A stretch of 27,296 nucleotides of DNA from a virus: IMG/VR virus record IMGVR_UViG_3300020430_000075, positions 1 to 27,296 of that record, one strand, 5' to 3'. Positions within the stretch are counted from its first letter, which is position 1. Each line of letters begins with the position of its first letter. Shown piece by piece: positions 10,911-19,494 of the stretch. The translations under genes were made by a program, and so were the position numbers. The notes beneath the pieces are model-generated. The model searched no databases, was not told where the DNA came from, and was given only the letters and a program-made list of their open reading frames with translations.

Positions 10911-11653
10911 GTGAAGAACAAGCAACACCAATAGAACAAACAGAATCAGCTACAGAAACCCCAACTGAAACAAGTGTGCCTCCCACATCTGTTGACTCTG
11001 TAGCTGAACCAACTAGACCATCTTGGTTAAATGAAAAGTTCGAAACTGGAGAGGACTTACAAAAGTCATATGATGAACTTGCATCTAAACTTGGCAAAAG
11101 CAAAGAAGATGTGAAGAATGAAGTCTTGCAAGAACTTGAAACAGAAGCCTATGCTAATAGACCTGCAAGTGCAGGTGATTATATTATACCTGAGATATTA
11201 GATGAAGGTGAGGCGGCAACTAATCCTTTACTGAAATGGTGGTCAGAATATTCTTGGAACAATGGTTTATCACAAGAAGAATTTGATGAAGGTATTACTA
11301 AATGGGCAGAGTATAATACTTCTGATGAACCTGATCTTGAACAAGTGAAAAAAGATTTAGGTGATAATGCTAATCCAAGAGTAGAAGCAGTGCAGTTATT
11401 TATGAATAAGTTTTTTCCTGAAGAACTACAAGATGCTGTGGCACAGCTTGGCACAAGTGCAGAAGGTATAAAAGCATTAGAACTTATACAAAGATCAATG
11501 CAACAAACAGCACCTAATGCTCAGGCATCATCACCATCTAAAGTAACTATTGAAGATCTTATGGCTAAGATGCGAGATCCTAGATACTATGATCCTGCAA
11601 GAAGAGATAAAGCATATGTTCAAGAAATAACAGATGGCTTCAAGAGAATTTAA
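10907..11653 (+). CDS. Capsid scaffolding protein (T7 gp9-like)
   Basis: 248 residues, strongly acidic, with a Thr/Pro/Glu-rich disordered N-terminus (TPIEQTESATETPTETSVP), then WLNEKFETGEDLQKSYDEL, a segment shared with many podovirus scaffolds. GAGG lies 8 bases upstream. The C-terminal helix (RRDKAYVQEITDGFKRI) is basic, as expected for coat binding. Scaffold guides assembly of the coat into proheads and is then released. Placement between portal and coat is the standard T7 order. Confidence 0.85.
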   Translation: MSEEQATPIEQTESATETPTETSVPPTSVDSVAEPTRPSWLNEKFETGEDLQKSYDELASKLGKSKEDVKNEVLQELETEAYANRPASAGDYIIPEILDEGEAATNPLLKWWSEYSWNNGLSQEEFDEGITKWAEYNTSDEPDLEQVKKDLGDNANPRVEAVQLFMNKFFPEELQDAVAQLGTSAEGIKALELIQRSMQQTAPNAQASSPSKVTIEDLMAKMRDPRYYDPARRDKAYVQEITDGFKRI

Positions 11654-12167
11654 TGGCGAGGGTATCTATGATGGATACCCTATAGTCAAATCACATATAA
11701 AACATTTAAACTATCTACAAAACAATATGCGAGATGCAGATGTTCGTGAGTGCATGATACATGGATCTACACCTTTTCGTGCTTTGATGGCAGGTATAAG
11801 AGAACCGAATAGTGAAAGTTTTACTGTATTAGTTGATGGACAACCTGCATTTATCTTTGGTTGCAATCCTATTATGGATAATATGATAGGTAAAATATGG
11901 GCATTAGGCACATATGATATATATAAAATACAAAGAAAGTTTCTTAAATGGTGTGTACCAGTAGTAGATTACTTTCAAAATAAGTATTATCAGCTAGAAA
12001 ATGTAGTACCTGCTGACCATAATAAGACTTTACAATGGTTAGATTATATAGGTTTTGAGGTTATAGAAGAGCCAATATTAATGAATGGTTTTGCTGTTTT
12101 ACGATTTGTACGTTGCAAAGGTAAAAAAATTTTGGTAAATAAAGAATATAGCCCAGTTTGTAGCTGA
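11634..12167 (+). CDS. T7 gp13-like protein (GNAT-like, DUF2833)
   Basis: 177 residues, with VRECMIHGSTPFRALMAGI, VLVDGQPAFIFGCNPI, GKIWALGTYDI and a final KTLQWLDYIGFEVIE. This resembles the T7 gp13 family (internal virion protein A, DUF2833), which has an acetyltransferase-like fold; the closing N-x-x-x-L-x-W-L-x-x-(I/L)-G-F is also a GNAT hallmark. In T7, gp13 is needed for proper assembly of the internal core. Here the gene lies between scaffold and coat instead of after the tail tubular genes. It overlaps the scaffold gene by 20 bases. Confidence 0.7.
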   Translation: MASREFNGEGIYDGYPIVKSHIKHLNYLQNNMRDADVRECMIHGSTPFRALMAGIREPNSESFTVLVDGQPAFIFGCNPIMDNMIGKIWALGTYDIYKIQRKFLKWCVPVVDYFQNKYYQLENVVPADHNKTLQWLDYIGFEVIEEPILMNGFAVLRFVRCKGKKILVNKEYSPVCS

Positions 12168-12177
12168 TAGCCCTAAC

Positions 12178-12212
12178 GGATAACTAGATGAAGCTAACAT
12201 TGGATAACTAGA
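12178..12212 (+). repeat. Short direct repeat upstream of coat gene
   Basis: GGATAACTAGA occurs at 12178-12188 and again at 12202-12212, a 24-base period. Each is preceded by CTAAC at slightly different spacing. It lies in the 81-base gap before the major capsid gene, one of the few spaces in the rightward block, where a late promoter or mRNA-processing site would be useful. I found no further copy elsewhere. Confidence 0.5.
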
Positions 12213-12248
12213 AAAAATGTAACTTTAACTTTTTAGTGGAGAACTGAA

Positions 12249-13061
12249 ATGGCTAATACAATAGATACAGCCTTTATTACCCAGTTCGAGACCGAAGTGC
12301 ATTTAGCTTATCAAAGAATGGGTAGTAAATTAAGAAATACTGTCCGTACTGTAGCAAATGTATCAGGAAATACAGCAAGGTTTCAGAAAATTGGTACTGG
12401 AACTGCGAGTACTAAATCTCGAAATGGACAAGTAACACCAATGGAACTAGCACATACAACTGTAGATGTAACAATGCAGGACTTCTTTGCCGCAGAGTTT
12501 ATCGACAAGTTAGATGAGCTAAAGACCAATATAGATGAGAGGCAAGCTGTAGCAACAAGTGCGGCGGCGGCTCTTGGAAGAAAAACTGACGAGTTGCTTT
12601 ATACTGCAATGGATTCAGGTGCTAATAGTACACAGATACATGACACAAGTTCTGCTGTTGAAAAAGCAGATTTGCTTACTGTATTTGAAACTTTTGGTAC
12701 TGCAAACATTCCAGAAGATGGTGGCAGATATATTGCTATGCACCCAAAGGGATATGCTGACTTATTTAATATAAATGAGTTTGCATCATCAGACTTTGTT
12801 GGTGAGCAAAACTTACCTTTTGCAGGTGGCATGACAATGAAAGAGTTCTTAGGATTTAAGATCTTTTCTACTGCGGCTATCACAGCAGGTAAGAATATGG
12901 CATATCATACTACTGCTGTTGGTTTAGGTATTGGTGCTGATGTAAGTACAGAACTAAACTACATTGCAGAAAAAGTATCTCATTTAGCAACCTCAATGAT
13001 GTCTATGGGTGCTGTTGTTATTGATAACAATGGTGTCTATGAACTTCTTGATAATAATTAA
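12249..13061 (+). CDS. Major capsid protein
   Basis: 270 residues, starting MANTIDTAFITQFETEVHLA, with GGAG 7 bases upstream. Features are AYQRMGSKLRNTVRTVANV, TGTASTKSRNGQVTPMELAH, KTDELLYTAMDSG, a central RYIAMHPKGYADLF and a late LGFKIFSTAAIT. This is a coat type I recall from marine podovirus genomes. It is shorter than T7 gp10A (345 residues), but its place after scaffold and before the tail tubular genes is diagnostic. An HK97-type fold is expected, not visible. A direct repeat lies just upstream. Confidence 0.85.
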   Translation: MANTIDTAFITQFETEVHLAYQRMGSKLRNTVRTVANVSGNTARFQKIGTGTASTKSRNGQVTPMELAHTTVDVTMQDFFAAEFIDKLDELKTNIDERQAVATSAAAALGRKTDELLYTAMDSGANSTQIHDTSSAVEKADLLTVFETFGTANIPEDGGRYIAMHPKGYADLFNINEFASSDFVGEQNLPFAGGMTMKEFLGFKIFSTAAITAGKNMAYHTTAVGLGIGADVSTELNYIAEKVSHLATSMMSMGAVVIDNNGVYELLDNN

Positions 13062-13072
13062 GGGAGGTTTAA

Positions 13073-13336
13073 ATGGCTTATAGTGCAAGTGGTTTACACA
13101 GAATGGCAGGTGCTAGTGGAGTACAGTTATTCATCTATCAAACAACAGATGCGATTGGTGCTGTAAATACAGCAGGTTATTTTAATAATGCCGCACCTAT
13201 GTTGAATGTTAGAGATCTAATAATTGTTATGGATACTAATACACCAACAACACATTTCTGTACTGTTTTATCCAATACTGGATCAGTGGTTGACGTTTCA
13301 GACGGAACTGCTGTAGCAGAAACAGACGGAGATTAG
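13073..13336 (+). CDS. Putative capsid decoration/head protein, 87 aa
   Basis: Reads MAYSASGLHRMAGASGVQLF, IYQTTDAIGAVNTAGYFNNA and then alternating hydrophobic strands. The A-I-x-x-V-N-T-A-G-Y-F-N-N block is one I recall as a conserved protein directly after the coat gene in marine phages. It is beta-rich, with no charge clusters. A head decoration or cement role is inferred from position and size. GGGAGG upstream of the ATG is a strong ribosome site. Confidence 0.6.
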   Translation: MAYSASGLHRMAGASGVQLFIYQTTDAIGAVNTAGYFNNAAPMLNVRDLIIVMDTNTPTTHFCTVLSNTGSVVDVSDGTAVAETDGD

Positions 13337-13366
13337 GAGTAGGGGGAGCAATCCCCCTATCTTTAT
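13335..13366 (+). promoter_or_regulatory. Hairpin-bridged ribosome site / post-capsid hairpin
   Basis: TAGGGGG (13340-13346) pairs perfectly with CCCCCTA (13353-13359) around an AGCAAT loop. AGGAG (13335-13339) lies directly before the stem, and TCTTTAT (13360-13366) directly after it leads to the ATG at 13367. Unfolded, AGGAG is 27 bases from the ATG; folded, the effective gap is 7 bases. The hairpin could also act as a weak terminator after the coat genes, in the position of T7 T-phi, but the T-run is short. Confidence 0.6.
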
Positions 13367-13954
13367 ATGACAAGTACAAGAGCAAATTCAGCAATAGATA
13401 TAGCATCAAGAGCCTTGGTTCTTATAGGTGCAGAGCCTATTACTTCATTTGACTCTTCTAGTACAGAGGCTTTAGTGGCAACTAATATGTATGAAGATAC
13501 AGTTAGAGCCATGCTGTCTACAGCAAGATGGAGATTTGCAACAGAACAAGCTGTGCTTGTAGAATTATCTGACACACCTACTGGTAGATTTGATATAGCA
13601 CATCAACTTCCAAGTAATTTATTAGTTTTACATGGTATTACTGTGAACGACAATCTTATAGAGTTTACAGTATATGGTGACAAAGTATTTAGTGATACTA
13701 CTTCATCAGATACATTAGTAGCAGACTTTACATTTAGAGCAGATGAAGTTGATTTTCCATCATACTTTTCTTTAGCACTACAGTATTCATTGGCATCTAT
13801 CTTTGCTACATCAATAGCTAGAGATGATAGACTTATGCAGTTGATGGAAACAAAAGCTAATCAACTTATGGCAAAAGCTAGAAACATAGATGCACAGCAA
13901 CAAACAACAAGAAAATTAGTTACATCAAGATTTATTTCTAATAGGAGAAGTTAA
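13367..13954 (+). CDS. Tail tubular protein A (T7 gp11-like)
   Basis: 195 residues, against 196 for T7 gp11. Recognisable parts are ASRALVLIGAEPITSF near the start, YEDTVRAMLSTARWRFATEQ and LPSNLLVLHGITVND. This family forms the ring joining portal and nozzle, the gatekeeper or adaptor of short-tailed phages. No ordinary Shine-Dalgarno lies within 15 bases of the ATG; see the hairpin at 13335-13366. The next gene starts directly after its stop. Confidence 0.88.
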   Translation: MTSTRANSAIDIASRALVLIGAEPITSFDSSSTEALVATNMYEDTVRAMLSTARWRFATEQAVLVELSDTPTGRFDIAHQLPSNLLVLHGITVNDNLIEFTVYGDKVFSDTTSSDTLVADFTFRADEVDFPSYFSLALQYSLASIFATSIARDDRLMQLMETKANQLMAKARNIDAQQQTTRKLVTSRFISNRRS

Positions 13955-16231
13955 ATGGCTAGAGTAAGAGTGCCATTAAATAACTTTCAGTTTGGAGAGA
14001 TAAGTCCTTCTTTAACATCAAGAACAGATACTAAAGTATATACTAATGCAGGTGAGCAGGTTAGAAACTTTTTTATTAGATCTGAAGGTGGTTTGAAGAA
14101 AAGAACTGGCACAAAACGTATTGCAAACTTTGGTAGTAATCCTGCATTTACAGCACTAGCTAGTCTAAGGCAGAGTGTAAGAATAGAACCATTTATATTT
14201 TCAGATGATGAAAAATACATAATAGCATTTAGTAATACAAGAATAGAGATATTTCAGATTAGTCCTACTGATGGAACTGTATCATCTATACAAGCAATTA
14301 CTGGACAGTCATGGTTAGTAAACACAACATCAGATCCATACTTAGAAGAGATTACTTTTGCACAACAAGGTGATCTAATGTTTATATGTCATAATACTTT
14401 TCAGACTAGAATACTAGAAAGAACTGGACTTACTACATTTGCAGTATCTACATTTAACTTTGATACATCAAGAGATGGTAATGATATCTTTCAGCCATAC
14501 TTTAGTTTTCAGCCATTAGGCATGACTATAACTGCAAGTGGCACTACTGGTAGTGTTACTCTTACAACATCAGCAGATTATTTTGTATCTGGTCATGTAG
14601 GTACTGATCTATTGATAGGTGAAACAAGATGTAGAGTAACTGGATTTACAAGTGCTACACAAGTTACTGCTACTGTAGGTGGTACGTTAAGACAGCAACT
14701 TGAGATAGATAGTCTTAAAACTTTTGAGGGTAGTGGTACAGTTAGAGTGACAAAGGCTTTGCATGGTTTAGCTGTTGGAGCATCAGTTACCTTTGAAAGA
14801 TCAGGTGCAGTAGGTGGAATAGCTAACAGCAATATAAATGGTTCAAGAACTATTACTGCTGTTCCTGATGAAAATACATTTGAGTTTACAGCAGGTAGCA
14901 GTGCTACTGCTACATCTAGTGCTATAGGTGGTGGTAGTCCTCGTATTGTAACTGGTGCGGCTACTACTGAGTTTAGCGAGATGTCTTATTCACCTCTTCG
15001 TGGTTATCCTGCGGCAGTTACGTTTCATCAAAATAGACTTTGGTTTGGTGGCACTTTGGCACAGCCTGATGGTATATGGGGTAGTAAATCAGGATTGTTT
15101 TTTAACTTTGATGTTGCAGATGCACAAGATAATGATGCTTTAGATCTTACTGCTAATGTAGGTGAAATATTTTCTATTAGACATTTAGTATCTAATAGAG
15201 ATCTACAGATATTTACTACTGGTGCTGAATTGTTTATTCCTACTGTTGCTAACAAACCAGTTACACCATCTAATGCACAGATTAGAAGGCAGACACCTTT
15301 TGGATCTAGCTTTGTAAAACCTACAGTGTTTGATGGTGCTACTCTGTTTATACAAAAAACTGGCAGTGCATTAAGAGAGTTTTTATTCACAGATGCAGAA
15401 AGTGCATATACATCTGTAGCTGTATCAGGTCTTGCACCACATCTTATATTAGATCCAGTACAACAAACATCTATCAAAGGTGCTTTGAATAGAAGTGAGT
15501 CTTATGCTTTTCTTATAAATAATGATGGCACTATAGCTGTGTTTTATTCAGTAAGAGGAGATCAAAAAGCAGGGTGGAGTCTGTGGGATACACAAGGATT
15601 ATGGCATAGTATCTGTGCAGTACATGAAAGATTGTTTGTAGTCTGTGCTAGAGATGATGGCTCAGGTACTACTAAGTTGTTTTTAGAAGAGTTCCAAGAT
15701 GATATGCCTATGGATTTTTGTAATACATTTAGTGGTAGCTCAAGTGTCTTTGGTAGTTTAGGTTCTCATTTTGCAAATAATGCTGTAGTGAAAGCTACAA
15801 ATGGTAATGATTTCTTAGGTGAGTTTACAGTAGCAAGTGGTGAGATAGATGCTAGTGCTGTAAAGAGTGGATTAAGTCAGGCATTTATAGGATATGCTTT
15901 TACTCCTACTCTAAAAACTTTACCTATAGATGCGGCTATACAAGGTGGACCTTTAACTGGAGAGCCTAGACAAATACCTAAAGTCATATTAGATTTACAT
16001 TCAACACTTGCTGTTAGTGTGCAAGGTCCAAGCACAACATCAACAAGTAGAGATTTGGTTATAAGGAATACAACGGATACTGTAACTGGTGGCTTTATGG
16101 AAAGATCTGCTGTAACTGGTAAAGAAGAATTTAGGTTATTAGGATATAGTCGTGATCCTAGAGTTATAGTATCACAGTCTTTTCCTTTGGATTTACAGAT
16201 TAATGGAATGATAGTAGAGGTGGCATTTTAA
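13955..16231 (+). CDS. Tail tubular protein B (T7 gp12-like nozzle)
   Basis: 758 residues, against 794 for T7 gp12. The start RVPLNNFQFGEISPSLTSRT, then GEQVRNFFIRSEGGLKKRTG, is the standard N-terminal signature of the nozzle family. Later segments include AVTFHQNRLWFGGT and GLFFNFDVADAQDNDALDLT. The protein forms the hexameric tail nozzle and fibre attachment site. AGGAG precedes the ATG. The middle (residues about 200-330) is Ser/Thr/Gly-rich and strand-like, probably a variable domain. Confidence 0.9.
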   Translation: MARVRVPLNNFQFGEISPSLTSRTDTKVYTNAGEQVRNFFIRSEGGLKKRTGTKRIANFGSNPAFTALASLRQSVRIEPFIFSDDEKYIIAFSNTRIEIFQISPTDGTVSSIQAITGQSWLVNTTSDPYLEEITFAQQGDLMFICHNTFQTRILERTGLTTFAVSTFNFDTSRDGNDIFQPYFSFQPLGMTITASGTTGSVTLTTSADYFVSGHVGTDLLIGETRCRVTGFTSATQVTATVGGTLRQQLEIDSLKTFEGSGTVRVTKALHGLAVGASVTFERSGAVGGIANSNINGSRTITAVPDENTFEFTAGSSATATSSAIGGGSPRIVTGAATTEFSEMSYSPLRGYPAAVTFHQNRLWFGGTLAQPDGIWGSKSGLFFNFDVADAQDNDALDLTANVGEIFSIRHLVSNRDLQIFTTGAELFIPTVANKPVTPSNAQIRRQTPFGSSFVKPTVFDGATLFIQKTGSALREFLFTDAESAYTSVAVSGLAPHLILDPVQQTSIKGALNRSESYAFLINNDGTIAVFYSVRGDQKAGWSLWDTQGLWHSICAVHERLFVVCARDDGSGTTKLFLEEFQDDMPMDFCNTFSGSSSVFGSLGSHFANNAVVKATNGNDFLGEFTVASGEIDASAVKSGLSQAFIGYAFTPTLKTLPIDAAIQGGPLTGEPRQIPKVILDLHSTLAVSVQGPSTTSTSRDLVIRNTTDTVTGGFMERSAVTGKEEFRLLGYSRDPRVIVSQSFPLDLQINGMIVEVAF

Positions 16232-16232
16232 T

Positions 16233-16745
16233 ATGGGATTACCATTAGCATTAGCAATAGGCTCAACAGCAATAAGTTTTTTTGGTTCAATGAGTGCGGC
16301 AAAAGCTGCCAAACGAGAAGCGGCTTTACAACGTAGGCAACTTCAAAGACAAATAGAAGGCGCACAGTTAGCATCTTTGCAAGATCATAATAATCGTATG
16401 GCAAACTTACAAGTTTTCTTAGGAACAAATGATGCATTATCTGGAATATCAGGTAGAGATATGGGATCAGATAGAAGCTATAAAGCTATACAAGAAAGAG
16501 CTAAAACACAAATGGCTACTGAAACAGATCGTAAGTTTTTACAATCATTAAATGAACAAGCTAGATTATCACTGGCACAAACAGTAGCTATGGAAAAAGG
16601 CAGGAACTTATCAAGAGCATATAGGTATCAAGCATTTGGCACATTGTTTAGTGGAGCAATGAAAGCACAACCTTTAATGGCAGGGAGTGCTACTACTGGT
16701 CAACCTAATTATGGATTTACTCCATCAACATCAGGATTACGTTAA
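16233..16745 (+). CDS. Internal virion protein B-like (T7 gp14-like)
   Basis: 170 residues against 196 for T7 gp14. The N-terminus MGLPLALAIGSTAISFFGSM is a hydrophobic segment, followed by a long Ala/Arg/Gln-rich helix (AAKAAKREAALQRRQLQRQI). This hydrophobic-then-coiled layout and its place before two giant proteins match gp14, which is ejected first and forms an outer-membrane channel. It ends with a low-complexity Gly/Thr/Pro-rich tail. It overlaps the next gene by one base (TAATGG). Confidence 0.75.
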   Translation: MGLPLALAIGSTAISFFGSMSAAKAAKREAALQRRQLQRQIEGAQLASLQDHNNRMANLQVFLGTNDALSGISGRDMGSDRSYKAIQERAKTQMATETDRKFLQSLNEQARLSLAQTVAMEKGRNLSRAYRYQAFGTLFSGAMKAQPLMAGSATTGQPNYGFTPSTSGLR

Positions 16746-19492
16746 TGGTACAGTTTTTAAAAGCAAAACCTACATCATTTATTAACAAACCTGTCGGTGT
16801 TGTTAGTACAGATATGGGTGGCAAAGAAGCGGCTAATACTTTAGCAAGTGTAGCTAACAATATTGCTACACAAGCCTTTGCTAGAGCTACAGCAGATCAA
16901 GAAAAGTTTGGTAAAAATTATGCTAGATCTATGAGTATAGATGTAAGAGATGGTAATGGTAACTTACAATTCAAACCAATAGATTCTACATTAAGTGATG
17001 TTGCTAAAGCAAGTGCAGAGCCAATAGTAAGACAAAGATATGGTGAAGCATTACGTTTAGATATTAATAATGCAATTATGGATATAAGACGTAACTCAAA
17101 AACTTCAGCAGAGTTTAAACAAAATGTTGAAGTTAGAATGGGAGAGTATCTAAAAGATGTAAAGCGATTTGGTGGCAGTGATTATGAAGGTGTTATTACA
17201 CAAGATATTGCTAAAGTATCATCACAACACTTTCAGGATATGGCAACTAATGAATTTAATGATGCTCAGAAAGTAGCCGCAGTAAATAAACAGTCAATAA
17301 TTACACAAACAAATAATGATTACATTACATCTATTGCTGATAGTGTCAGAGCAAATAGCAACCTAACTGGTGACAACAGTATTGCAGAACTAACACAAGA
17401 ATTAAATGTATCTAAGTTTATTATAGATAAGTTAGTACAAGATAATAATGACAATCTATTTGAAAATAATCAGAATCCAAGCATACATGGAGCAGAGTTT
17501 AGAAAGATAAAATCTGCTACAGTTAAAGGTCTTATGAGAGGTTTAATTGCAGGTAAAGATGGTAAATTTTTAAGAGCAGTAAGACAAAGTGTCTTAAATG
17601 GTAAGGATACAATAGATCAAAATGGTAAACAGTTATTAACTAAATATGAACAACAAGTATTACAATTAATAAAAGATCAAAATAAAGATGACTATGCTTT
17701 AGATGAATTAAATGCAACTTTAACAGTAGTATCTAATGATGAAAGTAATGCAAGAGCAGTTAGAGCCGCAGAAATAAAAGATAAAAACTTTTATGAAACA
17801 CAAATAGAAGCAAAAGATGCTTCATATATTTTTAAACAAAATATACAAGAAAAGTTTTATGAAGATGGATTTACATTAGGATCTGAAATATCTAGTGCAG
17901 GTGGTGAAGTTACAGATAATTTTGTTAATGTTATAAAAAAGAAAACCTCTGAAATAGTCGCACAAAGACAATTTAAAACTACAAAAATTGGTAATGAAGT
18001 TGTTGGATATGATCTTAGTGATAAAGAAATCAAAACACAACTAGCTAAATATTCTCATAACATTGCTGATAAAATGATTAAAGGTAGTGGTTTATTTGTT
18101 ACATCTGCATCAAAAGAAAATCTTTTAAATTATATTGTTAATAAAAGTGAAAAAGGACTAACTGCTAAACAACTTACTGTAGCTAAAAATATAGAAAAAG
18201 TTTTTGATTCAGCAGTATCAGATAATAGTTATATCAAAGATACATTTAAATCTGCTTTAAATTCAGCATCAATAGTTGCATTAAAGAATGAGCAAAATGA
18301 AGCAGAAAATTTAAAAATACAAAATGTAGGATTTGAGGCAGAAAATGGTTTAGGTGTCCATACTGCAAAACGAGCAGATGATTTGGCAAAATATTATGGT
18401 GTTAATTTAAATTATTTTGCACAAGGTAAGTTTAGTGATGATCTTCAGGCTGATGAAGGTACACCTGAAAGAAAGAAAGCTGAAGCTCTTGATCTTGTTA
18501 TGAGTAATGGATTCTTTCCAAAACCAGTATTGGAACTAATGAATCTTGCAGTTAATGGTAATGGATCGGCTTTTTCGATAAATCAGGCATTAAATTTCTT
18601 TAATAAATATACAAGAATAGAAAGAGATGGTAGTTCAGTCGATAGACTTTATGATGTGTTAGATAAAAAAACATACAAGATGTTATCAGTAGCAAACACT
18701 TTATCACAATTTGTAGGCACTAATACATTTGGGATACAAACTGAAGGTGATGAAGGTGTCACTATAAAACAGTTGATGTTAAAATTAAATCAAACTCGTA
18801 TAGACTTAGATCAAAACTCTGCTTCATTTAAAGCAAACTTAGCAGATCTTGCAGAGGGTGAAGGTGGCATAAATAGTTCTTTTGATTTTTTATTAGAAGA
18901 AATGAATTTTGATATTAAAGAATCAGAAGAGTTTGCACCTATCTTAGATATGTTTTTATCTCTTGATATTGGAAAAAATATTATTTTAGACCATTTTGAG
19001 AATATAAAAAATAGTATTTATGTTGATGGAGAAGGTATGATTATTGACGTAATGGGTGGTGGCAATTTATTAGATAGAAGTAAACACGCATTTTTACGCA
19101 CAATACCTGATTCTAATTTACGTCAAGGTGTAAGAATGTTTATACAAAATGAATTATCTAAAATACCAGTAGTAGCTGATCCTTTAACTGCTGATGAAGA
19201 TTCAAGATACTTTTTAAATTATAAACCTAATGATTTAGAACGTATTGAAATGATGAAAACAGCTTATGGTAAATCTATATTACAACAAAAAAGAGAAGAT
19301 GAAAAAGGTGGAGTGCCAGTATTTTTACAGCCATATCCATATGGACCTGATAATTCAAGAGTAAGATATGCCGCATTTTACAGAACAACAGATGGTCAGT
19401 TCAAACCAGTTAAGAATGATGGTGTAGATGTTGTATTTGATTTAGCTGAGTTGTTACAAACAGTAAGTCCAGACTTTGATCCTGAGGAATAA
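16745..19492 (+). CDS. Internal virion protein, T7 gp15-like position
   Basis: 915 residues (T7 gp15 has 747). It begins MVQFLKAKPTSFINKPVGVV, and the body is rich in Asn, Asp, Lys and Gln with long predicted helices. No catalytic motif is seen. Location between the gp14-like and gp16-like genes, size and helical character make it the middle protein of the ejectable core. Homology to T7 gp15 is by synteny, not by a motif I can point to. Codon use is especially AT-rich. Confidence 0.7.
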   Translation: MVQFLKAKPTSFINKPVGVVSTDMGGKEAANTLASVANNIATQAFARATADQEKFGKNYARSMSIDVRDGNGNLQFKPIDSTLSDVAKASAEPIVRQRYGEALRLDINNAIMDIRRNSKTSAEFKQNVEVRMGEYLKDVKRFGGSDYEGVITQDIAKVSSQHFQDMATNEFNDAQKVAAVNKQSIITQTNNDYITSIADSVRANSNLTGDNSIAELTQELNVSKFIIDKLVQDNNDNLFENNQNPSIHGAEFRKIKSATVKGLMRGLIAGKDGKFLRAVRQSVLNGKDTIDQNGKQLLTKYEQQVLQLIKDQNKDDYALDELNATLTVVSNDESNARAVRAAEIKDKNFYETQIEAKDASYIFKQNIQEKFYEDGFTLGSEISSAGGEVTDNFVNVIKKKTSEIVAQRQFKTTKIGNEVVGYDLSDKEIKTQLAKYSHNIADKMIKGSGLFVTSASKENLLNYIVNKSEKGLTAKQLTVAKNIEKVFDSAVSDNSYIKDTFKSALNSASIVALKNEQNEAENLKIQNVGFEAENGLGVHTAKRADDLAKYYGVNLNYFAQGKFSDDLQADEGTPERKKAEALDLVMSNGFFPKPVLELMNLAVNGNGSAFSINQALNFFNKYTRIERDGSSVDRLYDVLDKKTYKMLSVANTLSQFVGTNTFGIQTEGDEGVTIKQLMLKLNQTRIDLDQNSASFKANLADLAEGEGGINSSFDFLLEEMNFDIKESEEFAPILDMFLSLDIGKNIILDHFENIKNSIYVDGEGMIIDVMGGGNLLDRSKHAFLRTIPDSNLRQGVRMFIQNELSKIPVVADPLTADEDSRYFLNYKPNDLERIEMMKTAYGKSILQQKREDEKGGVPVFLQPYPYGPDNSRVRYAAFYRTTDGQFKPVKNDGVDVVFDLAELLQTVSPDFDPEE

Positions 19493-19494
19493 TT

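Noticed and set aside
14955-15477. ORFs in other frames inside tail tubular protein B
   Set aside because: They follow the low stop-codon density of the real gene and lack ribosome sites.
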